A stretch of 64,000 nucleotides of DNA, taken from the IMG/VR virus record IMGVR_UViG_3300042514_000757, positions 19,783 to 83,782 of that record, one strand, 5' to 3'. Made by a program: the position numbers and the translations under genes. Every line of letters starts with the position of its first letter. Position 1 is the first letter of the stretch. Positions 32,774-40,502 of the stretch are shown one piece after another. The stretch comes from a virus. The notes under the pieces are model-generated. The model saw nothing but the letters and a program-made list of their open reading frames with translations, was not told where the DNA came from and made no database searches.

Positions 32774-35700
32774 TAAGTACCAGTATTATCTAGATTGTCT
32801 TCATAGTATGTTTCACCACCTGGCAAGTTTGCTGGCAGACTATAACCATACCTATAACGAATCTGACCATCATCACCTTTTCTTCCAGGTATATCATTTC
32901 TGACTTGAGTAACCTTTATCTGGAAGGTGAAATACTGTCCGCTAATATTAGCAGGTTTATCATATATCGTCAAGTTTCTAGTGAGTCCCCACTCTGGAGA
33001 GGTTTTATCCCACCAAGGTTGAGTACCCTCACTTTGTAATGGTGGGAATGTACCAGTAACAGTATCGTTTACGGCCCACCCAGCACCCAATCCCCACTTA
33101 GGGATTCCTCTCAATCTAATTTTAGTTGACCAAGTATTTCCAATCTTAACTGGATTCCACCATAGGGCAAGTTCCAATGATTTTGGTTTGTAAATACCAT
33201 CTCTGTTGATACTATTATTATCTGCTCCTTCATATGTTCCATATCTCAATCTCTGTAGATCCAAATCATTCGTGGGATTTGAATCGGTAGATCCCCAAAA
33301 ATAATGAAAGGGGAACTCTACACCACTCATATCATTTGTCCAAACACCTTGACCCATCCCAGGAATAGTTACATCATAAGTCGATCCAGAAGAATTGTAT
33401 AGTGCATATTCATTGCCGTTAAATATGATACTAAATCTAGTTGGTCTCGATCCACCAAATCCTCCACTACCATGGCGATATGATTCATCATTTGTTCCAG
33501 GACGTTGATAACCAGAAATAAATCCTCCTGGTGCTTGATAAAAATGTTCAACAGTTACTGCTGGATGATTGATAACAAATGTCTTACCAGAAGAACCACC
33601 AAAAGCAGTAGAATCACCATTCTGGCAAGATGCAGATCCATACTTTAAATCATAAGCAGTAAGTCCAGATCTTCCTCGGCGGCCGCCTCCTCCACCGCCA
33701 CCAGGACCATCACCAATTCTATGGTCACTACCATACTTACCGCAGTACATATCAGTTGACCAAATTTTATTCATGGATGGATTGTAAAGTTCTAAAGCAA
33801 GGCCTGCTGGGTTATCTTTCCAGTTATTACCATCTTCACCATTATAAAGAAGGAACCTAAACACATATCTTCCAGCAGAAGAATTTGAAAATGTAATTGT
33901 ATTTGGTACAGAACTTCTAAAGTCTGAGCATGTTCCAATCAAAGTCCAATTATTAGCTCCATTAAGATCTGCAGGTAGAGTAGAAGGGAATGCTGAATTT
34001 GAATTCAGATCTGGATTCCTATCGGGTTCACCATTATAAAATCTAGATCCATCAACATATGATGATTGACCTGGATCATACCATGCTGCTCTGTAGATTC
34101 CGACTTTATTATCGCACAACACTTTAATTGTGTGAGTTCCTACAGAAGATAATTCTAAATTTATCCTAACATCTTGATATTGACCTTGTACTGGATCATG
34201 ATCATTTACCCATACAGACCTTTCTGCCAACCAGTTACTCCAAGATGGATGATATTTACTTACCGAGTATAGTGGTGGGTTTGAAAATAGTGGTATTGCA
34301 TCCCTAAGAAATCCATACGATTCATTCGTATTGATATCAGTTTTTGAAATGTTGTCTCCACTGTACAAATTATTCTGCCAATTACCCCAAGGTGCAGGAT
34401 CACACCCATCATTAGAGTTGCTACTCTTGACATAAGAATCTCCACCATCATTCGATCCTTGTGAACTTCTTGTTGCTCCACCTGATCCCACAACTATAGT
34501 AAGAGTCGCACCAGGAGTTACAGGTACATCAGAAGTCCAAGCATATCCACCACCGCCTCCACCACTTCCATGATCATCACCAGTTGGATCTTTAGCACCG
34601 CTTCCGCCGCCTCCAATACAAACAACTTCACTCAAAGATGTAACTCCTACTGGAACAGTCCAAGAATATGATCCTGGTGATGTATATGAAAGTGTACTGC
34701 TGCCATACTTAATTCTTACGGCTCCATTTCCACCAGCACCGCCTGTCCCGCCAGGGGCGCATCCTCCTCCACCGCCGCCATAGGCGCCTCCAGATGCCCC
34801 GTTAGCAGTGCTACTGCTGGACCCATTGGATAAGTGGTACCCGTCTAGGGAGACCCCGTGGCCTCCTCCACCGCCCTTGGTGGCGATGGTGGCAGTATTC
34901 TTGGATTGCCCCGTCTCATATCTCCCGCCTGCACCGCCTCCATACTTACCTGAAGTTGGATCATCGCTTCCACCATTGCCACCATCATTACCAACTCCAA
35001 CGTGGACTTTACCAGAAATACCTAATTGATAATCGTCCAATCCACCATGACCACCAGTAGAGTAGCATAGAACATTTTTATGTGCATTCGATCCATTTTC
35101 CAAGAAAGATAAACATCCTTGGCCTCCACCTCCACCACCTCCACCAACAGAAGCAATTAACTGACCATTAATATAAAGTTCTGAGGATCCTCCTCCTCCA
35201 CCTCCACCACCTGAGGCTCCATTTTGCCCCGATGTTCCACCTGGAGATCCACCATTAAATGATTTTAATAATTTTTTTTGTTCATTACTGAAATGTATTC
35301 CAGGGCGGCCACCTTCTCCAACTACGGCAACTATGGTATTCGTTATGGATGGATCCAAAGAGATGTTAAATCTCAATAAAGATCCAGTTCCTCCAGAATT
35401 ATTTCCAGATCCCGAACCACCATTAGATCCCCTATCACCACCGCCTGCTCCTCCGCCAGCGCCAATCATAATTACATCCATACTATTAATACCTATAGGT
35501 GTAGTATGTTCGTAAATTCCGTGGGCACTATATCTCTGTATAGATCCACAGATCAACATTGGTTGAACTTCAATTGGTAAGGTTTTTATTTTTGTATTTA
35601 CTGGTAATAACCCTCCACATCTCTCAGCAACAATTGAAGGATCATCCAAGATATCATCATAATCTTCGGCTGTACATTCACTCATAACCCTAGGATCATA

Positions 35701-36114
35701 ACAAATCCTAGTATTCTCATCAATATCAATACATTCTAGTTCCCCAAGTAATCCAGGATCACCTATGGTATCAAGTAAAACTGTTGGTGGAGAATCGATT
35801 GCAACTGTAGCAGGAAGATCACTAACAGGATCTTCTGGACAATCATAATATTTTCCAGTATCAATCAATCCAGTACCTTCACTGGAAGCAATATCACATA
35901 TTGGTCCATATGGACCATTAGGAGTATATTTTTGTAAAACTGTAACAGACTTACAAAGTGATGCTTTCTTCAAAGATGGTGGTCTGGTAGTAGAAGTGGT
36001 AGTATCTTCGACTGAAGATTCGACGATAACTTCTCTTATTATAATTTCTGGTGTAGGTTCAGGGATAATGTCACAAATTGGACCATACAACCCATTAGGA
36101 AAATAGATTGTCAT
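32773..36114 (-). CDS. Giant glycine-rich adhesin/tail-fibre-like protein
   Basis: 1113 aa, ATG at 36114. The N-terminus carries the motif PNGLYGPICDI at residues 6-16 and again PNGPYGPICDI near residue 65. Two glycine-rich domains follow (about residues 215-475 and 480-560, and a third stretch near 790-800), with runs of Gly such as 'GGGGGGGG' separated by short hydrophobic strings, the pattern of polyglycine-II adhesin tips of tail fibres. The C-terminal 300 residues are non-repetitive with many Trp and Tyr, consistent with a receptor-binding domain. No enzyme motif. Next gene is coupled. Confidence 0.78.
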   Translation of the reverse strand: MTIYFPNGLYGPICDIIPEPTPEIIIREVIVESSVEDTTTSTTRPPSLKKASLCKSVTVLQKYTPNGPYGPICDIASSEGTGLIDTGKYYDCPEDPVSDLPATVAIDSPPTVLLDTIGDPGLLGELECIDIDENTRICYDPRVMSECTAEDYDDILDDPSIVAERCGGLLPVNTKIKTLPIEVQPMLICGSIQRYSAHGIYEHTTPIGINSMDVIMIGAGGGAGGGDRGSNGGSGSGNNSGGTGSLLRFNISLDPSITNTIVAVVGEGGRPGIHFSNEQKKLLKSFNGGSPGGTSGQNGASGGGGGGGGSSELYINGQLIASVGGGGGGGGQGCLSFLENGSNAHKNVLCYSTGGHGGLDDYQLGISGKVHVGVGNDGGNGGSDDPTSGKYGGGAGGRYETGQSKNTATIATKGGGGGHGVSLDGYHLSNGSSSSTANGASGGAYGGGGGGCAPGGTGGAGGNGAVRIKYGSSTLSYTSPGSYSWTVPVGVTSLSEVVCIGGGGSGAKDPTGDDHGSGGGGGGYAWTSDVPVTPGATLTIVVGSGGATRSSQGSNDGGDSYVKSSNSNDGCDPAPWGNWQNNLYSGDNISKTDINTNESYGFLRDAIPLFSNPPLYSVSKYHPSWSNWLAERSVWVNDHDPVQGQYQDVRINLELSSVGTHTIKVLCDNKVGIYRAAWYDPGQSSYVDGSRFYNGEPDRNPDLNSNSAFPSTLPADLNGANNWTLIGTCSDFRSSVPNTITFSNSSAGRYVFRFLLYNGEDGNNWKDNPAGLALELYNPSMNKIWSTDMYCGKYGSDHRIGDGPGGGGGGGRRGRSGLTAYDLKYGSASCQNGDSTAFGGSSGKTFVINHPAVTVEHFYQAPGGFISGYQRPGTNDESYRHGSGGFGGSRPTRFSIIFNGNEYALYNSSGSTYDVTIPGMGQGVWTNDMSGVEFPFHYFWGSTDSNPTNDLDLQRLRYGTYEGADNNSINRDGIYKPKSLELALWWNPVKIGNTWSTKIRLRGIPKWGLGAGWAVNDTVTGTFPPLQSEGTQPWWDKTSPEWGLTRNLTIYDKPANISGQYFTFQIKVTQVRNDIPGRKGDDGQIRYRYGYSLPANLPGGETYYEDNLDNTGT

Positions 36115-36166
36115 TACATACGAAAGGTTTTATTTTATTTAGATAACAATTCAAAACAAAAAAACG

Positions 36167-36174
36167 TATAAATA
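36167..36174 (+). promoter_or_regulatory. T4-type late promoter (plus strand)
   Basis: TATAAATA at the head of the plus-strand operon 36414-39538. Confidence 0.8.
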
Positions 36175-36413
36175 ATCTCAGGAGGAGAAATCCTTCGGTT
36201 AGAGATCAGATGTATTACTAAAAGATTCCAGCAATGGCTCTTTCATTAATCCTTCACCTCTAATTGAATTACGATTCAATTTTAAATAGAAGTAATCCCA
36301 GACGATTCACCTACAATTGTCTGTGGGAGCGATTCGTCTGGCATTATGTCATGGACGGATTGAATCGTTTTCTCCTCTCCTTAAACACATTCTTTTCCTT
36401 AAGGAGAAAACAA
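36175..36413 (+). promoter_or_regulatory. Long structured leader of the plus-strand operon
   Basis: About 240 bases without a gene of any length (only a 9-codon ATG frame near 36235). It holds a perfect hairpin AATTGAAT/ATTCAATT (36262-36281), an 8-bp inverted repeat CCAGACGA/TCGTCTGG (36298-36305 with 36334-36341) and TTTTCTCC (36368-36375) that is complementary to GGAGAAAA (36403-36410), the ribosome binding site of the next gene. The leader may therefore control translation. Confidence 0.5.
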
Positions 36414-37241
36414 ATGGCAGAACCCGTTTATATGCCCGATCCATGGGCAGCACTCGCATCACAGCACTCAGACATCCGTAGAGAAGGTTCTGTAGAGCGT
36501 GGCGAGATTCGTTATGACATCGCAACTAAGACTGGCGATGTTCGTGAAGCAGTTCTCGTTGGAAATTCTGATCTTCGTAGAGAAGGAGCAGTCGGTCTTG
36601 GCGAGACTAAGTATGCTATCGCTGCTTCATCAGAAAACACCAACCGTGATGTTTTAACTTCTGGTTATCACACACAAGTTAAGGTAGACGAAGCTGCTGA
36701 TAAGATTCAGCAAAGAGCTACCGACTTCTATATTTCTGGACAAGCAAGAGATTTTGATCAGTCCCGTGATCTTGCTGCTCTAAGAGCAGTCACAGACCTC
36801 GCTTCTCAAAAACTCAGTTCAGAAATTCTTCTCGCTACTGAGAAGACTGCTACTGCTGCTGCTCTTGAGTCAGCAAAAGTTGCTGCTGCTGTAGCACTTG
36901 GTCAGCATCAACTCAGCAGAGAGATTGCTGAAGGTAAGTATGAGACTAGCAAGCAGATTTCTTACGAAAATGAGAAGACTCGTGACCTCATCAATTCACT
37001 CAAGAATGATGAACTCAATCGTATGCTGATTGAGCGTAACACCGACCTAAGTGGTTGCCGTCAGGATTACTGGGCTGCCAGAGAGGGTCTGTTCAACAGT
37101 CAGTTCGCTGCTCTTTCTTCACAAGTTAATTCTCAGTTCAACGCTTTAAACAGCCAAGTAGCTGAGACCCGTCAGGGTATGGTTAACTTCGGAACCATGG
37201 CTGGAGTTGGTCAGTCTTCAACCAGCAACGCTGTACGCTGA
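36414..37241 (+). CDS. Putative abundant structural protein, long alpha-helical
   Basis: 275 aa from ATG 36414 (MAEPVYMPDPWAALASQHSD), preceded by AAGGAG. Almost entirely helical and rich in Ala, Glu, Gln and Arg, with internal repeats of the type 'DIRREGSVERGEIRYDIA' and 'DLRREGAVGLGETKYAIA' (residues 20-80) and later 'NSQFAALSSQVNSQFNALNSQV'. Late promoter, excellent ribosome binding site and a strong terminator directly after it suggest very high expression, hence a virion or particle-coating role. No known domain. Confidence 0.75.
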   Translation: MAEPVYMPDPWAALASQHSDIRREGSVERGEIRYDIATKTGDVREAVLVGNSDLRREGAVGLGETKYAIAASSENTNRDVLTSGYHTQVKVDEAADKIQQRATDFYISGQARDFDQSRDLAALRAVTDLASQKLSSEILLATEKTATAAALESAKVAAAVALGQHQLSREIAEGKYETSKQISYENEKTRDLINSLKNDELNRMLIERNTDLSGCRQDYWAAREGLFNSQFAALSSQVNSQFNALNSQVAETRQGMVNFGTMAGVGQSSTSNAVR

Positions 37242-37261
37242 TTTAGTTCAGTAGTTATCAA

Positions 37262-37287
37262 GGGGGAGACCATCTCCCCCCTTTTTT
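37262..37287 (+). terminator. Intra-operon terminator
   Basis: GGGGGAGA/TCTCCCCC stem with a 3-base loop followed by CTTTTTT, between the helical protein and the collagen-like gene. It would limit read-through and set the ratio of the products. Confidence 0.85.
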
Positions 37288-37301
37288 AAAGGAGAATAAC
37301 T

Positions 37302-37922
37302 ATGGACTCAGCAGAAAGAAGACTTATTGACCTTTATAATCTCCTCGCTCAATACCAAAGAAATGGAGATTCAGATCTTGCTGGAAATATTCAGACAATA
37401 CGTACTGAAATAACCCAGATGTTAAATGCCCGTGCTGGTGGCAATGACAATATTAACATCGTTATAGATGGCGGAGAATGCCCCGATGAATGCCCACCAG
37501 GGCCACCAGGACCACCAGGAGAACAAGGTCCACCAGGACCACCAGGACCCCAAGGGGAACCAGGGGAGGGAACACCAGGACCACCAGGGGAGCAAGGTCC
37601 ACCAGGACCGCAGGGACCACCAGGAGAGTGCTCATGCAAATGCAAAAGCATCTTGGTTTCATCTGATTATACTGCTACTTGTGATGATTACTACATCGGT
37701 GTCAATAGTGACGGACCTGTTACTATTACGTTACCTTCAGAATGTACCGACTGTTGTGAGATCATTGTAAAGGCAGAGATGGGTCCGCCATTGGGAAATC
37801 GTAAAGTTACTGTAACTACTGTTGATGGTAGTTACATTGATGGTAAAGACAAATATGTTATGGAAGTACCTTACCAATCGGTCAATGTATTTTGTCGTGG
37901 TGGAGATTGGTACATCATCTAA
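37302..37922 (+). CDS. Collagen-like fibre protein
   Basis: 206 aa, AAGGAG before ATG 37302. Helical N-terminus ([20 protein letters not shown]), a Cys-flanked linker (GGECPDECP), about 14 Gly-X-Y triplets ([18 protein letters not shown]... with one interruption at GEGTP), a second Cys cluster (GECSCKCK), then a beta domain with '[12 protein letters not shown]', 'VTITLP' and C-terminal '[16 protein letters not shown]'. This domain is shared with the next gene. Likely a trimeric fibre stabilised by disulfides. Confidence 0.85.
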   Translation: MDSAERRLIDLYNLLAQYQRNGDSDLAGNIQTIRTEITQMLNARAGGNDNINIVIDGGECPDECPPGPPGPPGEQGPPGPPGPQGEPGEGTPGPPGEQGPPGPQGPPGECSCKCKSILVSSDYTATCDDYYIGVNSDGPVTITLPSECTDCCEIIVKAEMGPPLGNRKVTVTTVDGSYIDGKDKYVMEVPYQSVNVFCRGGDWYII

Positions 37923-37933
37923 CGGAGTAAACA

Positions 37934-38545
37934 ATGGCATACTTAGCACAACCCACATCAAAAACAGATTATGGAGTGGTTGGAGTTGGAGATTTCATTA
38001 ATGTTTTTGATGGATTCATTTCATTAGAACAAGATGTATCTCCTGACGCTTCGGTATCTTTCAATCAAGTTACTATTGATGGAGAGGTTGCTGTAACTTC
38101 AGTAACACCTTCTTCTGGTGATGGTATTAAATTAACTGATGTTGTTACTACAGGTAACGATACGTCGTTCACCATTTATAACACTGGTGTTCTTTCTTTA
38201 ACTGCTGGTGATGGTATTAGTATCTCAGACAGTACTGGTTATATTACTATCTCTGCTTCTGGTGCTGATTTAATTTCCACTATTGGAGTTACTGGTTCTT
38301 ATACCGCAACTGCCGATGATGAATACATCGGTGTCTTTAGTGCATCCGCAGTTACAATCACACTTCCAGTTGGCGTTACTGGTCGTGTTTATATCATCAA
38401 AGATGAGTATGGTCAAGGATCTGGAAAGATTACTATCAAACCATCTGGGACTGAAAAAATTGATAATAAAGCAGATTACATTATATCTGTACCTAATCAA
38501 TCAGTATCCGTCGTATTTCGTGGCGGACAATGGAGAATCATCTAA
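37934..38545 (+). CDS. Fibre-like protein sharing C-terminal domain with collagen-like neighbour
   Basis: 203 aa, CGGAG upstream of ATG 37934. N-terminal half is Ser/Thr/Gly/Val-rich beta structure; C-terminal half repeats the neighbour's domain ('YTATADDEYIGVFS', 'VTITLPVG', 'NQSVSVVFRGGQWRII'). It lacks the collagen region and the Cys clusters. Probably a paralogous fibre or tip subunit. Confidence 0.75.
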   Translation: MAYLAQPTSKTDYGVVGVGDFINVFDGFISLEQDVSPDASVSFNQVTIDGEVAVTSVTPSSGDGIKLTDVVTTGNDTSFTIYNTGVLSLTAGDGISISDSTGYITISASGADLISTIGVTGSYTATADDEYIGVFSASAVTITLPVGVTGRVYIIKDEYGQGSGKITIKPSGTEKIDNKADYIISVPNQSVSVVFRGGQWRII

Positions 38546-38557
38546 TTTTATAAAACC

Positions 38558-39148
38558 ATGAACTTTAATATCAAACCATCTCTACCAGATGACAGAGATT
38601 ACATTTATAGAAACGATAGCACTGAAGTTCTCAGAGAATCTGTAGACCTTCGTGAGTGGGATACTCTACCACAATCCAAAGAATTGATCGAAAACACATT
38701 CAATCAAGATGGAATATATTTAAGAGATGGTCTGAAGTCACTAAAAAAATTAGGCAAAATTTCTTCCTATCAAAAATTAATTAGCATTTATTATATTACT
38801 GAAGTGTTGAATCACAACAAACCAGTTGTATTCGGAATGGAAATTTATGATAGTTTTATGGATCTGAATGAGCGTATTTCTACTGTAAACTTTCCAGGAA
38901 GAAAAGAAAGAAGTATTGGTGGCCATGCTATGTGTATGGTTGGATATGATATGAGGAAAAGATTATTTTTAGCAAAAAATAATCTTGGAACTAAATGGGG
39001 AGACAACGGATACTGTTGGATTCCTTTTGATTACATTAGGCAGGAAGGATACGACATTTGGACTTTTGATATATCAAATCAAGCAGGAGAACCTAATGTA
39101 CTACCACAGACCATACCCCTACTACCATCACAGAAGATATTGCTATGA
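38558..39148 (+). CDS. Papain-like (C1A) peptidase relative lacking the catalytic Cys region
   Basis: 196 aa. It begins like C1A peptidases of marine phages ('KPSLPDDRDYIY', 'SVDLREWDTLP') and keeps the C-terminal half with the active-site His ('SIGGHAMCMVGYD') and Asn ('AKNNLGTKWGDNGYCWIP'). The segment that should follow DLREW and contain 'QGxxGSC' is missing: the sequence jumps to 'QSKELIENTFNQDGIYLRDG'. A second stretch after 'LKSLKKLG' also looks deleted. The frame is intact, so a non-catalytic binding protein is more likely than a dead gene. Confidence 0.7.
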   Translation: MNFNIKPSLPDDRDYIYRNDSTEVLRESVDLREWDTLPQSKELIENTFNQDGIYLRDGLKSLKKLGKISSYQKLISIYYITEVLNHNKPVVFGMEIYDSFMDLNERISTVNFPGRKERSIGGHAMCMVGYDMRKRLFLAKNNLGTKWGDNGYCWIPFDYIRQEGYDIWTFDISNQAGEPNVLPQTIPLLPSQKILL

Positions 39149-39230
39149 CAACTATTATTGGGGTGGTTGCCATCCTTATTACAATAGATATTGGGATTAT
39201 AACCCATATTATTCTTACTATCCTTACTAA
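39096..39230 (+). CDS. Tyr-rich mini-protein of 44 aa
   Basis: ATG 39096 with AGGAGA five bases upstream; the frame overlaps the 3' end of the papain-like gene out of frame. Composition is extreme: about 18 of 44 residues are Tyr, with His, Arg, Pro and Trp (starts MYYHRPYPYYHHRRYCYDNY, ends YYSYYPY). The next gene begins with a similar segment, which argues that this is a real gene and not a shadow. No known family. Confidence 0.7.
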   Translation: MYYHRPYPYYHHRRYCYDNYYWGGCHPYYNRYWDYNPYYSYYPY

Positions 39231-39244
39231 GTAGGAGATTTAAA

Positions 39245-39538
39245 ATGCATTATTATAGACACAATAGGTATCATAGATACCCCTACTATAGGAGATATTA
39301 TAGTCATTATCCTTACTACTATAGAAGATATTATGACCCATATTATAGATACATGAATAATGCAATTGATAGTGATATCGTAAATATTGATGATGATATT
39401 GTCATCTATAGCAATACTCAAAGTAAGGTTGAAGTTTCAGAAGAACATAAACCAAAGGAAATCGTTATGGAAGTGAATGAAGAAGAGGAAGATGATGATA
39501 TATCTAATATCGAACCCTCTCGTCTAATTCTTCTATAG
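39245..39538 (+). CDS. Tyr/Arg/His-rich protein with acidic tail
   Basis: 97 aa, AGGAG upstream of ATG 39245. The first 38 residues are Tyr/Arg/His/Pro repeats (MHYYRHNRYHRYPYYRRYYS...); the rest is acidic (NEEEEDDDISNIE). A cationic aromatic head with an anionic tail. It is the last gene of the plus-strand late operon and is closed by a strong terminator. Function unknown; an adhesive or cross-linked coat component is a speculation. Confidence 0.72.
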   Translation: MHYYRHNRYHRYPYYRRYYSHYPYYYRRYYDPYYRYMNNAIDSDIVNIDDDIVIYSNTQSKVEVSEEHKPKEIVMEVNEEEEDDDISNIEPSRLILL

Positions 39539-39544
39539 CAATAA

Positions 39545-39576
39545 AAAAGAGTGGTTTTGCCACTCTTTCTTTTTAT
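39545..39576. terminator. Bidirectional terminator
   Basis: AAAGAGTGG/CCACTCTTT stem with a 5-base loop, T-rich on both outgoing sides. It ends the plus operon and the minus gene at 39577-39858. Confidence 0.9.
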
Positions 39577-39858
39577 TTAATTTTCTTCTTCTACAGTATT
39601 ACAATCTTGTTGGTAAGCTTTCTCAAGATCTTTAGATTCTCTTGTATCAACAACAACCCATTCCTTTTTAATATCAAGATAGGTTTCCCAGATTGGTACA
39701 CCGTCAGATTCCATTCGTCTGTATAGTCTACCTTGATACGGTGAGAAATATTGCCCAGAGAAGTGACGTGCAACTTCTAGTTTAGGATTCTTTAATTGTT
39801 CTAAAGTTTGCTGAAGATTAGCAATCTGTTCTTCAATTTGTTCAATAGTTAATGACAT
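39577..39858 (-). CDS. Small coiled-coil protein, unknown function
   Basis: 93 aa, ATG at 39858. N-terminal coiled coil (MSLTIEQIEEQIANLQQTLE), then 'FSPYQGRLYRRMESDGVPIW'. No domain recognised. Cotranscribed with the gene at 39868. Confidence 0.65.
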   Translation of the reverse strand: MSLTIEQIEEQIANLQQTLEQLKNPKLEVARHFSGQYFSPYQGRLYRRMESDGVPIWETYLDIKKEWVVVDTRESKDLEKAYQQDCNTVEEEN

Positions 39859-39867
39859 AATTTTTAA

Positions 39868-40272
39868 TTAGGTGAAAACGGCTAGTCCAGTTATATCATC
39901 ATATGAAAGTTGATCAGTAAAACTAATTGTATCTGATCCGATAATTAGATCTTCATCAGATTTAACAAGTTCTACAAGACTCATAAAATAATCTTCAACT
40001 TCATGCAAATCACTTCCACTTGAAAGTTCCCATGCTTTTTCGAAAATCTTATCTGCTTTTGGGTGATTTGTCATAGAATACTTAGAGATTAGATCTCTGC
40101 GAAACTCATTCTGTAGTTTAACAATTTCACCATGATAATGTTTCAGATGAGCATTATATGATATTTCATCTAAAACATATTCTTCCACACATCCATTAGG
40201 TGCTTGAAAATCCTCATCAAATTGTCTTTTCATTCCTACCATTACGCCCTTTCGGTAATAGTAAATAGTCAT
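39868..40272 (-). CDS. Hypothetical protein
   Basis: 134 aa from ATG 40272, with AAAGGA upstream (the longer frame extends past the good ribosome binding site). Begins MTIYYYRKGVMVGMKRQFDE. Mixed helical and charged; no family recognised. Driven by the sigma70-like promoter at 40396-40424. Confidence 0.65.
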   Translation of the reverse strand: MTIYYYRKGVMVGMKRQFDEDFQAPNGCVEEYVLDEISYNAHLKHYHGEIVKLQNEFRRDLISKYSMTNHPKADKIFEKAWELSSGSDLHEVEDYFMSLVELVKSDEDLIIGSDTISFTDQLSYDDITGLAVFT

Positions 40273-40395
40273 ATAATCGTCCTTTTTCGGTATTGATACC
40301 GATGTCTTTTGATAATATGAATAGGGTTTCATTAGGTTTTACTGTATAGTGCAGCAAGACTCTGGGCGCTAGGGGGCTGCCCTTGTCTTGAATAT

Positions 40396-40424
40396 AGTAT
40401 AGCAGACCTTAGTATATACAGCAA
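40396..40424 (-). promoter_or_regulatory. Sigma70-like promoter
   Basis: Minus strand TTGCTG, 17-base spacer ending TGC, TATACT (extended -10). It lies in the 230-base gap 40273-40502, which otherwise holds only an imperfect hairpin (CCTGTCA/TGACGGG) just after gnd and no gene. Confidence 0.6.
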
Positions 40425-40502
40425 GGGTTTTGCGGCACTCTGCAGCACCTATATGTAATGTTCGCATATACCCGTCAGGGATCCATGACAGGCATTGTTA
40501 AA

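Noticed and set aside
37391-37662. Minus-strand Gly/Pro-rich and Leu/Val-rich frames
   Set aside because: They are mirror frames of the collagen repeat on the plus strand.
39080-39150. Frameshift in the papain-like gene joining it to the Tyr-rich frame
   Set aside because: The Tyr-rich frame has its own ATG and a well-spaced AGGAGA, so a separate overlapping gene is simpler.
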